A DNA stretch of 64,000 nucleotides from an uncultured Cohaesibacter sp. (GTDB lineage Bacteria > Pseudomonadota > Alphaproteobacteria > Rhizobiales > Cohaesibacteraceae), in NCBI RefSeq assembly GCF_963662805.1, contig NZ_OY759869.1:1-64000 (forward strand), written 5' to 3'. Under the pieces are notes generated by a model. It was not told the DNA's origin. It saw only the letters and a program-made list of their open reading frames with translations, and searched no databases. Position numbers and translations under genes: made by a program. How positions within the stretch are numbered: position 1 is the stretch's first letter; every line of letters starts with the position of its first letter. Below, piece by piece: positions 17,510 through 26,253 of the stretch.

Positions 17510-17579
17510 CACCAAGTTGATCACCAAAAGTTGATGAAGAAAATCGGAATATCAGAATTGATGTTTCTGAAAATCAGAA
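17510..17579. promoter_or_regulatory. LysR operator candidates between pxpA and the LysR gene
   Basis: The spacer holds two adjacent near-copies, CACCAAGTTGAT (17510-17521) and CACCAAAAGTTGAT (17522-17535), and ATCAGAAT twice (17551-17558, 17573-17580), 22 bases apart. TTCTG-N5-CAGAA (17565-17579) is a perfect inverted repeat that fits the LysR T-N11-A rule and lies 12 bases before the LysR start codon, suiting autorepression. The remaining spacer (17302-17509) is AT-rich without other clear signals. Confidence 0.5.
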
Positions 17580-17591
17580 TAGAAAAGCGCC

Positions 17592-18491
17592 ATGGCTCTT
17601 AACTTGCGACAGATCCGCTATTTCATTGCTACCGCCGAAATCGGGCAGGTTTCGCAGGCAGCGATCCATCTTTCCATTTCCCAATCGGCCATTACCACCG
17701 CGATCAAGGAATTGGAGCATATCGTCGGGCATAGTCTGTTCGAGCGCACCGCGCAGGGCATGAAATTGACCGACGCCGGTCGCGAGTTCCTCTCCCATGC
17801 CTATGAGATCATGAGCAAGGTGGAGGAAGCGACTAACCTCAGGATGGTTTCAACCGAAGTGAGCGGGACCTTGACAGTGGCGGCGACCTATACAGTGATC
17901 GGCTATTTCCTGCCTTATCATATCGAGCGGCTGAGGCGGCGTTATCCGGGGCTCGGGATCCAGTTGTTCGAGCTCAACCGCGAATCTATCGAGGAAGGAC
18001 TTCTGACCAATCGCTATGACGTTGCCGTGTTGTTGACGTCCAACATTCTCAATCCGGAGCTGACAACGGAGACGCTGCTAAGTTCACCACGGCGGCTCTG
18101 GGTGCCAGCCCAACATCGCCTTCTCAATGCGGAGACAGTGGGCCTGAGGGAGATTTCGGAAGAGCCCTATATCATGCTGACGGTGGACGAGGCCTCGCAC
18201 AGCTCGCTCAAATACTGGAGCAGCACGCCCTATCAGCCGCGGATTGCGCTCAGAACCTCGTCAATCGAGGCAGTGCGCTCGCTGGTAGCCAATGATCAGG
18301 GTGTGGCGATCCTCTCGGACATGGTGCATCGTCCCTGGTCGCTCGAAGGGCGGCGGATCGAGACAATTACCATTCAGGATGGCATCCCGTCGATGGATGT
18401 GGGGCTTGCCTGGCGCAAGGGGATCCAGTTCACGCCCGCCATGACCGCCTTCCGCTCCTACTTCCGCCATTCCTTCCAGTTGCCTGGATAG
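17592..18491 (+). CDS. LysR-family transcriptional regulator
   Basis: 299 aa. N-terminal winged helix with ALNLRQIRYFIATAEIGQVS, the recognition region SISQSAITTAIKELEHIVG and LFERTAQGMKLTDAG. A type 2 periplasmic-binding-like effector domain follows (residues about 90-295) with GTLTVAATYTVIGYFLPYHI. It is divergent from the pxp/ABC operon and most likely controls it in response to a pathway compound. No strong ribosome site is seen before ATG 17592. Confidence 0.9.
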   Translation: MALNLRQIRYFIATAEIGQVSQAAIHLSISQSAITTAIKELEHIVGHSLFERTAQGMKLTDAGREFLSHAYEIMSKVEEATNLRMVSTEVSGTLTVAATYTVIGYFLPYHIERLRRRYPGLGIQLFELNRESIEEGLLTNRYDVAVLLTSNILNPELTTETLLSSPRRLWVPAQHRLLNAETVGLREISEEPYIMLTVDEASHSSLKYWSSTPYQPRIALRTSSIEAVRSLVANDQGVAILSDMVHRPWSLEGRRIETITIQDGIPSMDVGLAWRKGIQFTPAMTAFRSYFRHSFQLPG

Positions 18492-18515
18492 GCCTGCGGA
18501 GTGAGCGAGATATGA

Positions 18516-18549
18516 AAAAGGCCCGCATCGCAATCGATGCGGGCCTTTT
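18516..18549. terminator. Bidirectional terminator between LysR gene and gabD
   Basis: A 15-bp perfect stem (18516-18530 with 18535-18549), 4-base loop, A-rich on the left and T-rich on the right, between convergent genes. Confidence 0.9.
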
Positions 18550-18572
18550 GTTTGTTGCAGTCTTTGGGCGTA

Positions 18573-20015
18573 TCAGATGCCGCCCATGCAGATATATTTA
18601 ATTTCTAGATAGTCCTCGATGCCGTATTTGGAGCCCTCGCGGCCAAGGCCGGACTGCTTGATGCCGCCGAAGGGAGCGACCTCGGTCGAGATCAGGCCGG
18701 TGTTGACGCCGACCATGCCGGTTTCCATCGCCTCGGCAACACGCCAGACGCGGCCCAGATCGTTGGAGTAGAAATAGCCTGCCAGACCGAATTCGGTATC
18801 GTTGGCCATTTCGATGGCCTCTTCCTCTGTATCGAACTTGATCAGAGGGGCCACGGGACCGAAGGTCTCCTCGGTGGAGACGAGGGCCGAGCGGGGCACG
18901 TTGGTGATGACGGTCGGCTCGAAGAAGGTGCCTTGAAGGCGGGAGCCGCCCTGAATGATCTTGGCGCCCTTCTCGACGGCGTCCTTCAAGTGGGCTTCGA
19001 CCTTCTGCACTGCATCTTCATTGATGAGCGGGCCGGTGGTCACCCCTTCGTCAAAGCCGTTGCCGGGTTTGAGCTTGCTGACGGCTGCGGTGAGCTTTTC
19101 AGCGAAGGCGTCATAGACGCCGCTCTGGACATAGATGCGGTTGGCGCAGACACAGGTCTGGCCGTTGTTGCGATATTTGGCGATCATCGCGCCATCGACC
19201 GCCGCATCAAGGTCGGCATCGTCAAAGACGATGAAGGGAGCGTTGCCGCCAAGCTCGAGGCTCATCTTCTTGATACCATCGGCGCACTGGCGCATGAGGA
19301 TCGAGCCGACGCGCGTCGAGCCGGTGAAGGTGATCTTCGAGATTTTCGGGTTGGAGCAGAGCTCCTGACCGGTCATCGACGAATGGCTGTTGGGCACGAC
19401 GTTGAAGACACCTGCGGGTACGCCCGCGCGTTCGGCAAGCACTGCCATTGCGAGGGCGGAGAGAGGGGTCAGCTCCGCCGGACGAGAGACGAAGGCGCAC
19501 CCCACGGCGAGGGCCGGGGCGACCTTGCGAGCGATCATGGCGTTGGGGAAGTTCCAAGGGGTGATGGAACCAACGACGCCGACAGGCTGCTTGATCACGA
19601 CGATGCGCTTATCGGGCTGGTGGCCCGGGATCGTATCGCCATAGACGCGCTTGGCTTCCTCGGAGAACCATTCGATGAAGGAAGCCCCGTAGAGGATCTC
19701 GCCACGGGCTTCGGGGAAGGGTTTGCCCATTTCAGCGCAGAGGATGGCACCGAGATCGTCGGCGTTCTCGACCATCAGCTCGTACCATTTGCGCAGGATT
19801 GCACCGCGTTCCTTGCCGGTCTTCTTGGCCCATTCTTTCTGGGCCACGTAAGCGGTGTCGATGGCTTCCTTGATGTCTTCAAGGGCACAATCGGAGACCT
19901 TGGTGATCAGCTCGCCTGTGGCCGGGTTGGTTACATCAAATGTCTCTGGCAGGCTGCGCCATTCTCCATTGATGTAGGCCCTGTTTTCCAAGAGGCTGTT
20001 GTCTTTGAGTTGCAT
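18573..20015 (-). CDS. gabD: Succinate-semialdehyde dehydrogenase
   Basis: I chose ATG 20015 (480 aa; E. coli GabD is about 482) because GGGAGGG lies 6 bases upstream and it starts 1 base from the end of gabT. It oxidises succinic semialdehyde to succinate with NAD(P). Marks: TPWNFPNAMIARKVAPALAVGC, the NAD site FTGSTRVGSIL, catalytic Glu in LELGGNAPFIVFDDAD and catalytic Cys in NNGQTCVCANRIYV. The C-terminal EVAPFGGIKQSGLGREGSKYGI is typical of the GabD subfamily. Works with GabT in the GABA shunt. Confidence 0.95.
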   Translation of the reverse strand: MQLKDNSLLENRAYINGEWRSLPETFDVTNPATGELITKVSDCALEDIKEAIDTAYVAQKEWAKKTGKERGAILRKWYELMVENADDLGAILCAEMGKPFPEARGEILYGASFIEWFSEEAKRVYGDTIPGHQPDKRIVVIKQPVGVVGSITPWNFPNAMIARKVAPALAVGCAFVSRPAELTPLSALAMAVLAERAGVPAGVFNVVPNSHSSMTGQELCSNPKISKITFTGSTRVGSILMRQCADGIKKMSLELGGNAPFIVFDDADLDAAVDGAMIAKYRNNGQTCVCANRIYVQSGVYDAFAEKLTAAVSKLKPGNGFDEGVTTGPLINEDAVQKVEAHLKDAVEKGAKIIQGGSRLQGTFFEPTVITNVPRSALVSTEETFGPVAPLIKFDTEEEAIEMANDTEFGLAGYFYSNDLGRVWRVAEAMETGMVGVNTGLISTEVAPFGGIKQSGLGREGSKYGIEDYLEIKYICMGGI

Positions 20016-20016
20016 A

Positions 20017-21294
20017 TTAGCCCTCCCGAGCAGCGCGAATCGAGTCTTTGAGGATGCCCATCGCCTCATCAAAGACCGAGTCTTCGATGGTCAGTGGCGC
20101 GAGGAACCGTATGACATTGCCATAGACCCCGCAAGTGAGCAGTACCAGATTGCGCGAAAGAGCCTCGGTGCGGACGCGGTTGGCAAAATCGGCGCTTGGT
20201 CCCGAGCCGTCTTCTTTGTTGAACTCGACCGCGATCATGAAGCCCGGGCCGCGCACGTCGGCGATTTCGGGCACATCTGATTTCAGCGAGGTCAGCGTGT
20301 CCTTGAGCTTGTTGCCAAGGCTGGTTGCACGTTCGCAGAGCTTGTCGCCTTCGATCAGGTCAAGCACGGCGTGGGCCGCTGCAATGCCGAGGGGGTTGCC
20401 GCCATAGGTGCCGCCAAGGCCGCCGGGGCCGGATGCATCCATGATGTTTGCCTTGCCGGTCACTGCCGAGATTGGCAGCCCGCCGCCCAGCCCCTTGGCC
20501 ATGGCCGTGACGTCAGGGGCGACATCATACTGTTCCATGGCAAACAAGGTGCCGGTACGAGCAAAGCCAGTTTGAACCTCATCCGCGATCATGACGATGC
20601 CGTACTCGTCGCAAAGAGCACGGATCGCACGCATCAGTTCAGCTGGTGCCTGATAGAAACCCCCTTCACCCTGAATTGGTTCCACAATAATTGCGGCGAC
20701 GCGTGACGGATCGAGATCTGCCTTGAACAGCTGCTTGATGGCGGCGATGCTCTGATCGACGGTAATGCCGTGCAGTTCGACCGGGAAAGGCACATGGTAG
20801 ATGTCGTTCATCATGGCACCAAAGCCGGTCTTGTAGGGCTGGACCTTGCCGGTGAGGCTCATGCCCATGAAGGTACGGCCATGGAAACCACCTGCGAAGG
20901 CGACGATTGCCTCGCGGCCCGTGTGGGCTCGGGCGATCTTGACGGCGTTCTCGACCGCTTCGGCGCCGGTGGTCACGAAGACCGTGCGTTTTTCGCCTTC
21001 GCCGGGGACCGCTGCATTTAGGCGTTCGGCGAGGTGGATGTAATTCTCATAGGGAAGCACCTGATGGCAGGTGTGGGTGAAGCTCTTGAGCTGGGCTTCG
21101 ACTGCTGCCATGACTTTGGGGTTACAATGGCCGGTGTTGACCACGGCGATGCCTGCGGCGAAGTCGATATAGCGGTTGCCTTCCACGTCCCAGACTTCGG
21201 CATTGAGGGCGCGATCCACATAGATCTGGGTCATCATGCCAACGCCCCGGGCGATGGCTTTTTCACGGCGTTGTGCAATTTCGGAGTTCAGCAT
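20017..21294 (-). CDS. gabT: 4-aminobutyrate aminotransferase
   Basis: I chose ATG 21294 (425 aa; E. coli GabT is 426). The frame is open to a GTG at 21303, but GTGGA just before the ATG is the only ribosome-site-like stretch. PLP class III aminotransferase: GIAVVNTGHCNPKV, TTGAEAVENAVKIAR, the cofactor Asp in IADEVQTGFARTG, and the Schiff-base Lys in AMAKGLGGGLPISAV. It converts GABA and 2-oxoglutarate to succinic semialdehyde and glutamate. Operon with gabD; a divergent XRE-cupin regulator suggests induction by GABA or a polyamine-derived compound. Confidence 0.95.
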   Translation of the reverse strand: MLNSEIAQRREKAIARGVGMMTQIYVDRALNAEVWDVEGNRYIDFAAGIAVVNTGHCNPKVMAAVEAQLKSFTHTCHQVLPYENYIHLAERLNAAVPGEGEKRTVFVTTGAEAVENAVKIARAHTGREAIVAFAGGFHGRTFMGMSLTGKVQPYKTGFGAMMNDIYHVPFPVELHGITVDQSIAAIKQLFKADLDPSRVAAIIVEPIQGEGGFYQAPAELMRAIRALCDEYGIVMIADEVQTGFARTGTLFAMEQYDVAPDVTAMAKGLGGGLPISAVTGKANIMDASGPGGLGGTYGGNPLGIAAAHAVLDLIEGDKLCERATSLGNKLKDTLTSLKSDVPEIADVRGPGFMIAVEFNKEDGSGPSADFANRVRTEALSRNLVLLTCGVYGNVIRFLAPLTIEDSVFDEAMGILKDSIRAAREG

Positions 21295-21440
21295 TGTATC
21301 CACTCTGATGGTTCGGGAGGTGTTGCCTTTTGACGGCAGGGTTTGTTGTTTGATCCCATGAGGATAGGCCGTTTTATATATCTGAAAAGTCTATTTCTTC
21401 TCGAGTTTAAGGCTTTGATATTCCATGTGGTAAGGGTATA

Positions 21441-21460
21441 TTGCTCATTATCTTGAGCAA
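21441..21460. promoter_or_regulatory. Palindrome in the gabT/regulator spacer
   Basis: TTGCTCA and TGAGCAA are perfect 7-bp arms around a 6-base spacer, 21 bases before the regulator start codon. It could be the operator of the XRE-cupin protein or a leader hairpin. The surrounding 21300-21440 is AT-rich and would hold the gabT promoter. Confidence 0.45.
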
Positions 21461-21481
21461 GAAGAACGCCGGGGTGATGAG

Positions 21482-22036
21482 ATGGATGCCTCAACGGATG
21501 TTGGACAGCGATTGCAGATGGTGCGCAAGCAGGCGGGATTGTCCCAGCGGGCCCTGTCGAAACGGGCCGGTGTTGCCAATTCGATGGTCTCGCAAATCGA
21601 GGCTGGAAAGATCAATCCGTCGGTGGGAGCATTGAAGCGCATTCTCGATGGGGTTCCGATCGGTCTGGCGGAATTTTTCTCGTTCGAGGTGGTGCCCGAA
21701 CGGGAGGTTTTCTTTGCTGCCGAGGACCTGAAAGAAATTGGCAAGGGCAAGCTTTCGCTCAAGCAGGTCGGGAACAATCTTCTGGGGCGCAATCTGCAGA
21801 TGCTCTACGAGACCTACGAGACGGGAGCTGATACCGGGCGGGTGATGTATAGCCACAATGGGGAAGAGGCGGGCATCGTGATATCGGGCCGGATCGAGAT
21901 CACCGTGGGCGAAGAACGGCGTATTCTGGGGCCGGGGGATGCCTATCTGTTTGACAGTCTCCTGCCGCATCGGTTTCGCGTCGTTGGCAAGGACAAATGT
22001 GTCATTGTCAGCGCCTGCACACCGCCGAGCTTCTGA
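21482..22036 (+). CDS. XRE-cupin transcriptional regulator, PuuR-like
   Basis: 184 aa. Residues 8-65 are an XRE helix-turn-helix (LQMVRKQAGLSQRALSKRAGVANSMVSQIEAGKINPSV holds both helices). Residues about 105-180 are a small cupin with GEEAGIVISGRIEITVG and GPGDAYLFDSLLPHRF. This arrangement is that of PuuR, which represses putrescine/GABA use in E. coli. It lies divergent from gabTD, which fits control of GABA degradation. GGGGTGATGAG before the ATG is the ribosome site. Confidence 0.88.
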   Translation: MDASTDVGQRLQMVRKQAGLSQRALSKRAGVANSMVSQIEAGKINPSVGALKRILDGVPIGLAEFFSFEVVPEREVFFAAEDLKEIGKGKLSLKQVGNNLLGRNLQMLYETYETGADTGRVMYSHNGEEAGIVISGRIEITVGEERRILGPGDAYLFDSLLPHRFRVVGKDKCVIVSACTPPSF

Positions 22037-22037
22037 G

Positions 22038-22067
22038 GGATCGGCACCCTGTGACAGACGCCGATCC
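22038..22067. terminator. Hairpin between convergent regulator and chemoreceptor genes
   Basis: GGATCGGC (22038-22045) pairs with GCCGATCC (22060-22067). There is no T run on either side, so termination here is uncertain. Confidence 0.35.
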
Positions 22068-22095
22068 GAATGGTGTCAGGACCTGCGAGCCATGA

Positions 22096-24180
22096 TCAGC
22101 TGGCCCGGACCTCGGAGATGAATTTCGCCACTTCGCTCTTGAGCAGGCTGGCCTGCTGCGAGAGTTCTTCGGCAGACGCCATCACCTGATTGGCGGCGGC
22201 ACCGGTTGCCTGAGAGGCGTCGGACACGGCCCTCACATTATCGTTGACCAGTTGGGTGCCCTGTGCTGCCTGATGGACGCTACCGGCGATTTCCCGCGTG
22301 GCGGCATTCTGCTGTTCCATAGCTTCCGCGATGGCTGCCGAGATTTCATCGACATGCTGAATGACGCGGGAAACATCCTCCATGGAGTGGCTGGCCTCGC
22401 GCGTGGCGGCCTGAACGCTGGCGATTTGATGGGCGATCTCGTCCGTTGCCTTGGCGGTTTGGCCCGCGAGCTCCTTGACTTCAGCGGCGACCACGGCAAA
22501 ACCCTTGCCTGCGACACCGGCCCGTGCGGATTCGATGGTCGCATTGAGGGCCAGCAGGTTCGTCTGCTCGGCAATGCCGGAGATCATTTCCACCACCGCG
22601 CCGATCTTGTCTGCTGTTTCGGCGAGGATCTGCATTTGATGGCTGGTCGCCGACACTTTATGGACCGCTTCGCGAGACGAGGCGGAAGCCTGACTGATCT
22701 GCTCGTTGATGCCATCGATTGTCGTGGTCATTTCCTGGGTGGCGGTTGCCACCGTCTGCACGTTGCTTGAGGTCTGCTCCGAGGCGGCGGAGGCTGCCGT
22801 CGCCTGATTGGACGTTTCAACCGACACGTCGGACATGGACTTGGCGGTTGCGCTCAGTTCGGCGGATGCACTGGAGACGGCATCGACGATGCTGCCGACA
22901 TGGCTGTCGAAGTCATCTGCCATCTGCATCATGGCGTCGTGTTTTTCCTTCTCGGCCTGCTCCTTGGAAGCGGCCTGCTCGGCTTCCATCTCTCGTGCAT
23001 GGATGCCGTTTTTCTTGAAGACCTCGACGGCTTTCGCCATCAGGCCGATTTCGTCCGTGCGTTCCATGCCGGGAATATCCACGGAATAGTCAGACTGGGC
23101 CAGCTTGCCCATGATCCGGGTCATGGCGGTCAGCGGGCGTGTGATGCTGCGGGCGATGGTGAAGGCTGCAAGCAGGCCAACGACGAGGGCTGCGGACGCA
23201 ATGATGAGCAGGCTGTTCATGGCCTGATCAAGGCTTGCGCTCATACCGGCTTTCAGAGCGGCCGTGTCTTTCTTGGCCGAGGCATCGATGGCTGCCGTGT
23301 CGACAGCCATCTGCTCCGCATTCGCATCCAGCACCTTATCCCGGATCGAATTGCGCTGATGGATGATACCGTGCACTTCCTTGAAGTCGGCTTCATAGAG
23401 TGGAACCGTTGCACTGATCTCAGCGAGCAGCTTACGCCGATCGGGATTTTCGATACTCTTATCAAGGTTGCCGAGCGCCTTTTTCAGAGTTTCCAGCTCA
23501 GACATGGTTCTGTCAGCATTGGCCTGATCATTGTCATCGAGATATTTCATGACATAGAGGCGGGCCAGCAGGAAAAGCTCTTGGGCGATCCCTGCCTGAC
23601 TGGCGGATTCATAATCTCCGGCAGCAAAGGCGCCTTCGCGGATTTGTGTGAGCCAGTTTCGCAGGGAGGCTCCCTTGGTCAGTAGCGATTCATTGACAAT
23701 GTGGTTACGCCGGTCGAGCAGGGCTTCCACTTCACTGAAGCCCTGTTTGTAATCCCCGATCTGCGTCGTGACACGATTGAGCAGGTCAACGCGTTCTGGA
23801 TTCTGGATGACCTGATGGGCCTGACCCACGAGTTCTTCGAGGTTGACGAGATGCTTCTTGAAGTCCTGTCGCGACTCCTCCTTGAAAGTGAACATGAAGT
23901 CTCTGGCCGCCAATTGGGTTTCAACCACGGTGGATTGAATCTCGGCAATCAGTTCGGCATCGCTCTCCATGTCTGCCATCGTGACAAAGCGATCGTTGAT
24001 CGACCTCATTTCCAGAAGTGAATAAATACCGAGACCGATGAGCAGCATCAGCACGATGCTGAAGCCGAGGTAGATTTTCGGGCCAATCTTGAGACGCAAT
24101 GAAGCCGACGGGGAGAAGCTTCTCTTGTGAGAGACGTCCTCTTTGGTCCGTTCAGGGCCATCTATTGTTAACTGCGACAT
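22096..24180 (-). CDS. Methyl-accepting chemotaxis protein with HBM-like sensor domain
   Basis: 694 aa. A cytoplasmic start is followed by membrane segment 1 (about residues 35-56, YLGFSIVLMLLIGLGIYSLL). A long helical periplasmic part (about 60-325) with repeated ETQLAARDFMF-type helices fits the helical bimodular (HBM) sensor family, known from receptors for organic acids. Membrane segment 2 is at about 326-346, a HAMP linker follows (RSITRPLTAMTRIMGKLAQSDYS), then a signalling domain with the conserved hairpin IAEQTNLLALNATIESARAG near residue 550. Ligand cannot be told. It is monocistronic, with no che genes nearby. Confidence 0.9.
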   Translation of the reverse strand: MSQLTIDGPERTKEDVSHKRSFSPSASLRLKIGPKIYLGFSIVLMLLIGLGIYSLLEMRSINDRFVTMADMESDAELIAEIQSTVVETQLAARDFMFTFKEESRQDFKKHLVNLEELVGQAHQVIQNPERVDLLNRVTTQIGDYKQGFSEVEALLDRRNHIVNESLLTKGASLRNWLTQIREGAFAAGDYESASQAGIAQELFLLARLYVMKYLDDNDQANADRTMSELETLKKALGNLDKSIENPDRRKLLAEISATVPLYEADFKEVHGIIHQRNSIRDKVLDANAEQMAVDTAAIDASAKKDTAALKAGMSASLDQAMNSLLIIASAALVVGLLAAFTIARSITRPLTAMTRIMGKLAQSDYSVDIPGMERTDEIGLMAKAVEVFKKNGIHAREMEAEQAASKEQAEKEKHDAMMQMADDFDSHVGSIVDAVSSASAELSATAKSMSDVSVETSNQATAASAASEQTSSNVQTVATATQEMTTTIDGINEQISQASASSREAVHKVSATSHQMQILAETADKIGAVVEMISGIAEQTNLLALNATIESARAGVAGKGFAVVAAEVKELAGQTAKATDEIAHQIASVQAATREASHSMEDVSRVIQHVDEISAAIAEAMEQQNAATREIAGSVHQAAQGTQLVNDNVRAVSDASQATGAAANQVMASAEELSQQASLLKSEVAKFISEVRAS

Positions 24181-24715
24181 ATTCCTGCCTTTTCCTCCAA
24201 ATCAAGACATGTTGCCCTCACCTCTTGTCCTGACCTTTGCCGGTCTCTTGCATCAGGCAGCTTTCGAAAACGATTTAGGGATTGGCTTTTAAAAAATCGC
24301 TTCAAACTGCTTCGAAACGATTTTCCTTCGTCAGTTGAAAATCAGCCTGTTGGTCGGAACAAGTGGCGGGCTTGCCTCCTGTTGCAAGTAGAATTCAAGG
24401 CTTTTATGGTTAACAATTGCTTTCTTGATCGCCTGAAAGGAATTGATCAAGGTGCGCTATTTGTCTCATGTGTGAGAAATGTTTCTGATTTGCAATATAT
24501 TACTTATGAATAGTATATTTGCTTATAAAATATAGATTGGGGTCTTCAATTGGCAGGATTTCGTTGGTGGGTCTGCTCTTGCGACAGGCATGTCGGTGAC
24601 AAGGCTCGCGCTGGAGACTGTCGCCGGTCAAGAGATCAGACAAGGCCGAAAAGTGCGTGCGGATGGGTGTTCAGGCGTATGACAAGGGCCGACCTTTTGA
24701 TCTGACCACAGAGAA
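24181..24715. other. Non-coding spacer upstream of the chvE promoter
   Basis: About 535 bases with no supportable gene. The part 24250-24560 is clearly AT-rich and would hold the chemoreceptor promoter (minus strand). The short open frame on the plus strand from 24736 has no ribosome site and an implausible Cys/Trp-rich translation. Confidence 0.5.
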
Positions 24716-24741
24716 AAGCAACATCGTCCATATTTTTGACC
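24716..24741 (+). promoter_or_regulatory. AraC-type half-site and -35 box upstream of chvE
   Basis: The 17-base segment 24716-24732 matches the E. coli AraC half-site pattern (AGC box, then TCCATA box) at 12 of 17 positions as I recall it; four bases later comes TTGACC (24736-24741), a -35 box. The same 26-base arrangement recurs before araD (29169-29194) and araB (32815-32840). It lies about 330 bases before the chvE start, leaving a long leader. Confidence 0.6.
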
Positions 24742-24934
24742 GTTTGCCGTCTTCCTTCTGGCGCAGTTTATAGCACAATGGTCAGTGGAGGATATATGGG
24801 AGATTTGGAGTCGTTTATACAAAAAACACGGCTTCCGATGGAGGATTTCGCCAAATTCTGGTCAATTTACAGAGCGTGCTCAATGCTGGACGAGCGCGGC
24901 TGGCAAGTCTGCATACACTTTTGCAGAGCACTTT

Positions 24935-24975
24935 TTGTGCATCCCTCAATGGCACTGACGCAATTATTGTGCATC
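24935..24975 (+). repeat. Direct repeat TTGTGCATC in the chvE leader
   Basis: TTGTGCATC occurs at 24935-24943 and 24967-24975, 32 bases apart (about three helix turns), about 100 bases before chvE. It may be a regulator site or leader element; there is no further support. Confidence 0.3.
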
Positions 24976-25072
24976 TTTCCCGCTTCCTTACAGATTTATC
25001 TTCCCTGCTGTGTGCGGGAAGGTGGGTTGCCTTGACGACAGTCAGGGTGTGATTCAAAGGGAGGATCTCGAG

Positions 25073-26158
25073 ATGAGATTTGGAAGTTTCTTTAAAATGC
25101 TGAGCGTTGGCGCTCTGGCTGTCGCAGCGGGTTTGTCCCTGTCTGCCGCTCCGTCCAGTGCTGCTGACAAAGGGTTTGTTGGTATTGCAATGCCAACCCA
25201 GTCATCCGCTCGCTGGATCACTGACGGCAACAGCATGAAAGAGCAGTTTGAAGCAGCAGGTTACACGACCGACCTGCAGTATGCTGAGGACGATATTGCC
25301 AACCAGCTGCGTCAGATCGAAACCATGATCCTGAAAGGCGTCAACGTGCTCGTGATCGCCTCGATCGACGGCACGACCCTTTCCAGCGCTCTGGAACTGG
25401 CAGCCGACAGCGGCATCAAGGTCATCGCCTATGATCGCCTGATCCGTGATTCCGGCAACGTCGACTATTACGCAACCTTCGATAACTTCCAGGTTGGCGT
25501 TCTTCAGGCCACCAACCTTGTCAACGGCCTCAAAGAACGCTTCCCGGGTGCAAAACCCTGGAACGTGGAACTGTTCGGCGGTTCTCCTGACGACAACAAC
25601 GCCTACTTCTTCTACAATGGCGCCATGTCCGTTCTGCAGCCGATGATCGATGCAGGTGAAGTTGTTGTTCCGTCCGGCCAGTTTGGCATGGACAAAGTTG
25701 GTACCCTGCGTTGGGACGGTGCAGTTGCTCAGGCTCGCATGGACAACCTGCTGTCCGCCTTCTACACCGACAAAACCGTCCATGGCGTTCTTGCTCCGTA
25801 TGACGGCCTGTCCATCGGCATCCTGTCTTCGCTCAAAGGCGTTGGCTACGGCTCCGGCGACATGAAAATGCCGATCGTCACCGGTCAGGACGCTGAAGTG
25901 CAGTCGATCAAGTCCATTCTTGCTGGCGAACAATATTCCACCATCTTCAAGGATACCCGTGCGCTTGCCGGCGTAACCGTGAAAATGGTGAATGCGCTTC
26001 TGGAAGGCGGCGAGCCGGAAATCAACGACACCGAAACCTATGACAACGGTGTGAAAGTTGTTCCGTCCTACCTGCTGAAACCACTTCCCGTTACCAAAGC
26101 CAACTGGGAAGAACGCGTCATCGACAGCGGTTACTACACGATGGATCAGATCAAGTAA
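25073..26158 (+). CDS. chvE: Multiple-sugar periplasmic binding protein
   Basis: I chose ATG 25073 (361 aa): GGGAGGA lies upstream and a signal peptide follows (cleavage likely after SSAA-D). The mature start DKGFVGIAMPTQSSARWITDG and ILKGVNVLVIASIDGTTLSS and AYDRLIRDSGNVDYY are typical of ChvE/XylF-type sugar receptors. ChvE of Agrobacterium binds arabinose, glucose, galactose and others, and feeds GguAB. Here the next genes are gguA and gguB, followed by araD and araA, so arabinose is the likely main cargo. Confidence 0.93.
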   Translation: MRFGSFFKMLSVGALAVAAGLSLSAAPSSAADKGFVGIAMPTQSSARWITDGNSMKEQFEAAGYTTDLQYAEDDIANQLRQIETMILKGVNVLVIASIDGTTLSSALELAADSGIKVIAYDRLIRDSGNVDYYATFDNFQVGVLQATNLVNGLKERFPGAKPWNVELFGGSPDDNNAYFFYNGAMSVLQPMIDAGEVVVPSGQFGMDKVGTLRWDGAVAQARMDNLLSAFYTDKTVHGVLAPYDGLSIGILSSLKGVGYGSGDMKMPIVTGQDAEVQSIKSILAGEQYSTIFKDTRALAGVTVKMVNALLEGGEPEINDTETYDNGVKVVPSYLLKPLPVTKANWEERVIDSGYYTMDQIK

Positions 26159-26253
26159 GATCCTCCCGAAAGAGGGCGGCGGCGGCTTTGTTGGCCGGGC
26201 TGTCGCCCTCTGCCCCTTCAGCTCGAAACACAGATTGGTTCCTTGAGGCTGAT

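Noticed and set aside
24736..25035. 99-codon plus-strand frame before chvE
   Set aside because: No ribosome site, odd Cys/Trp-rich translation, overlaps the chvE promoter and leader.
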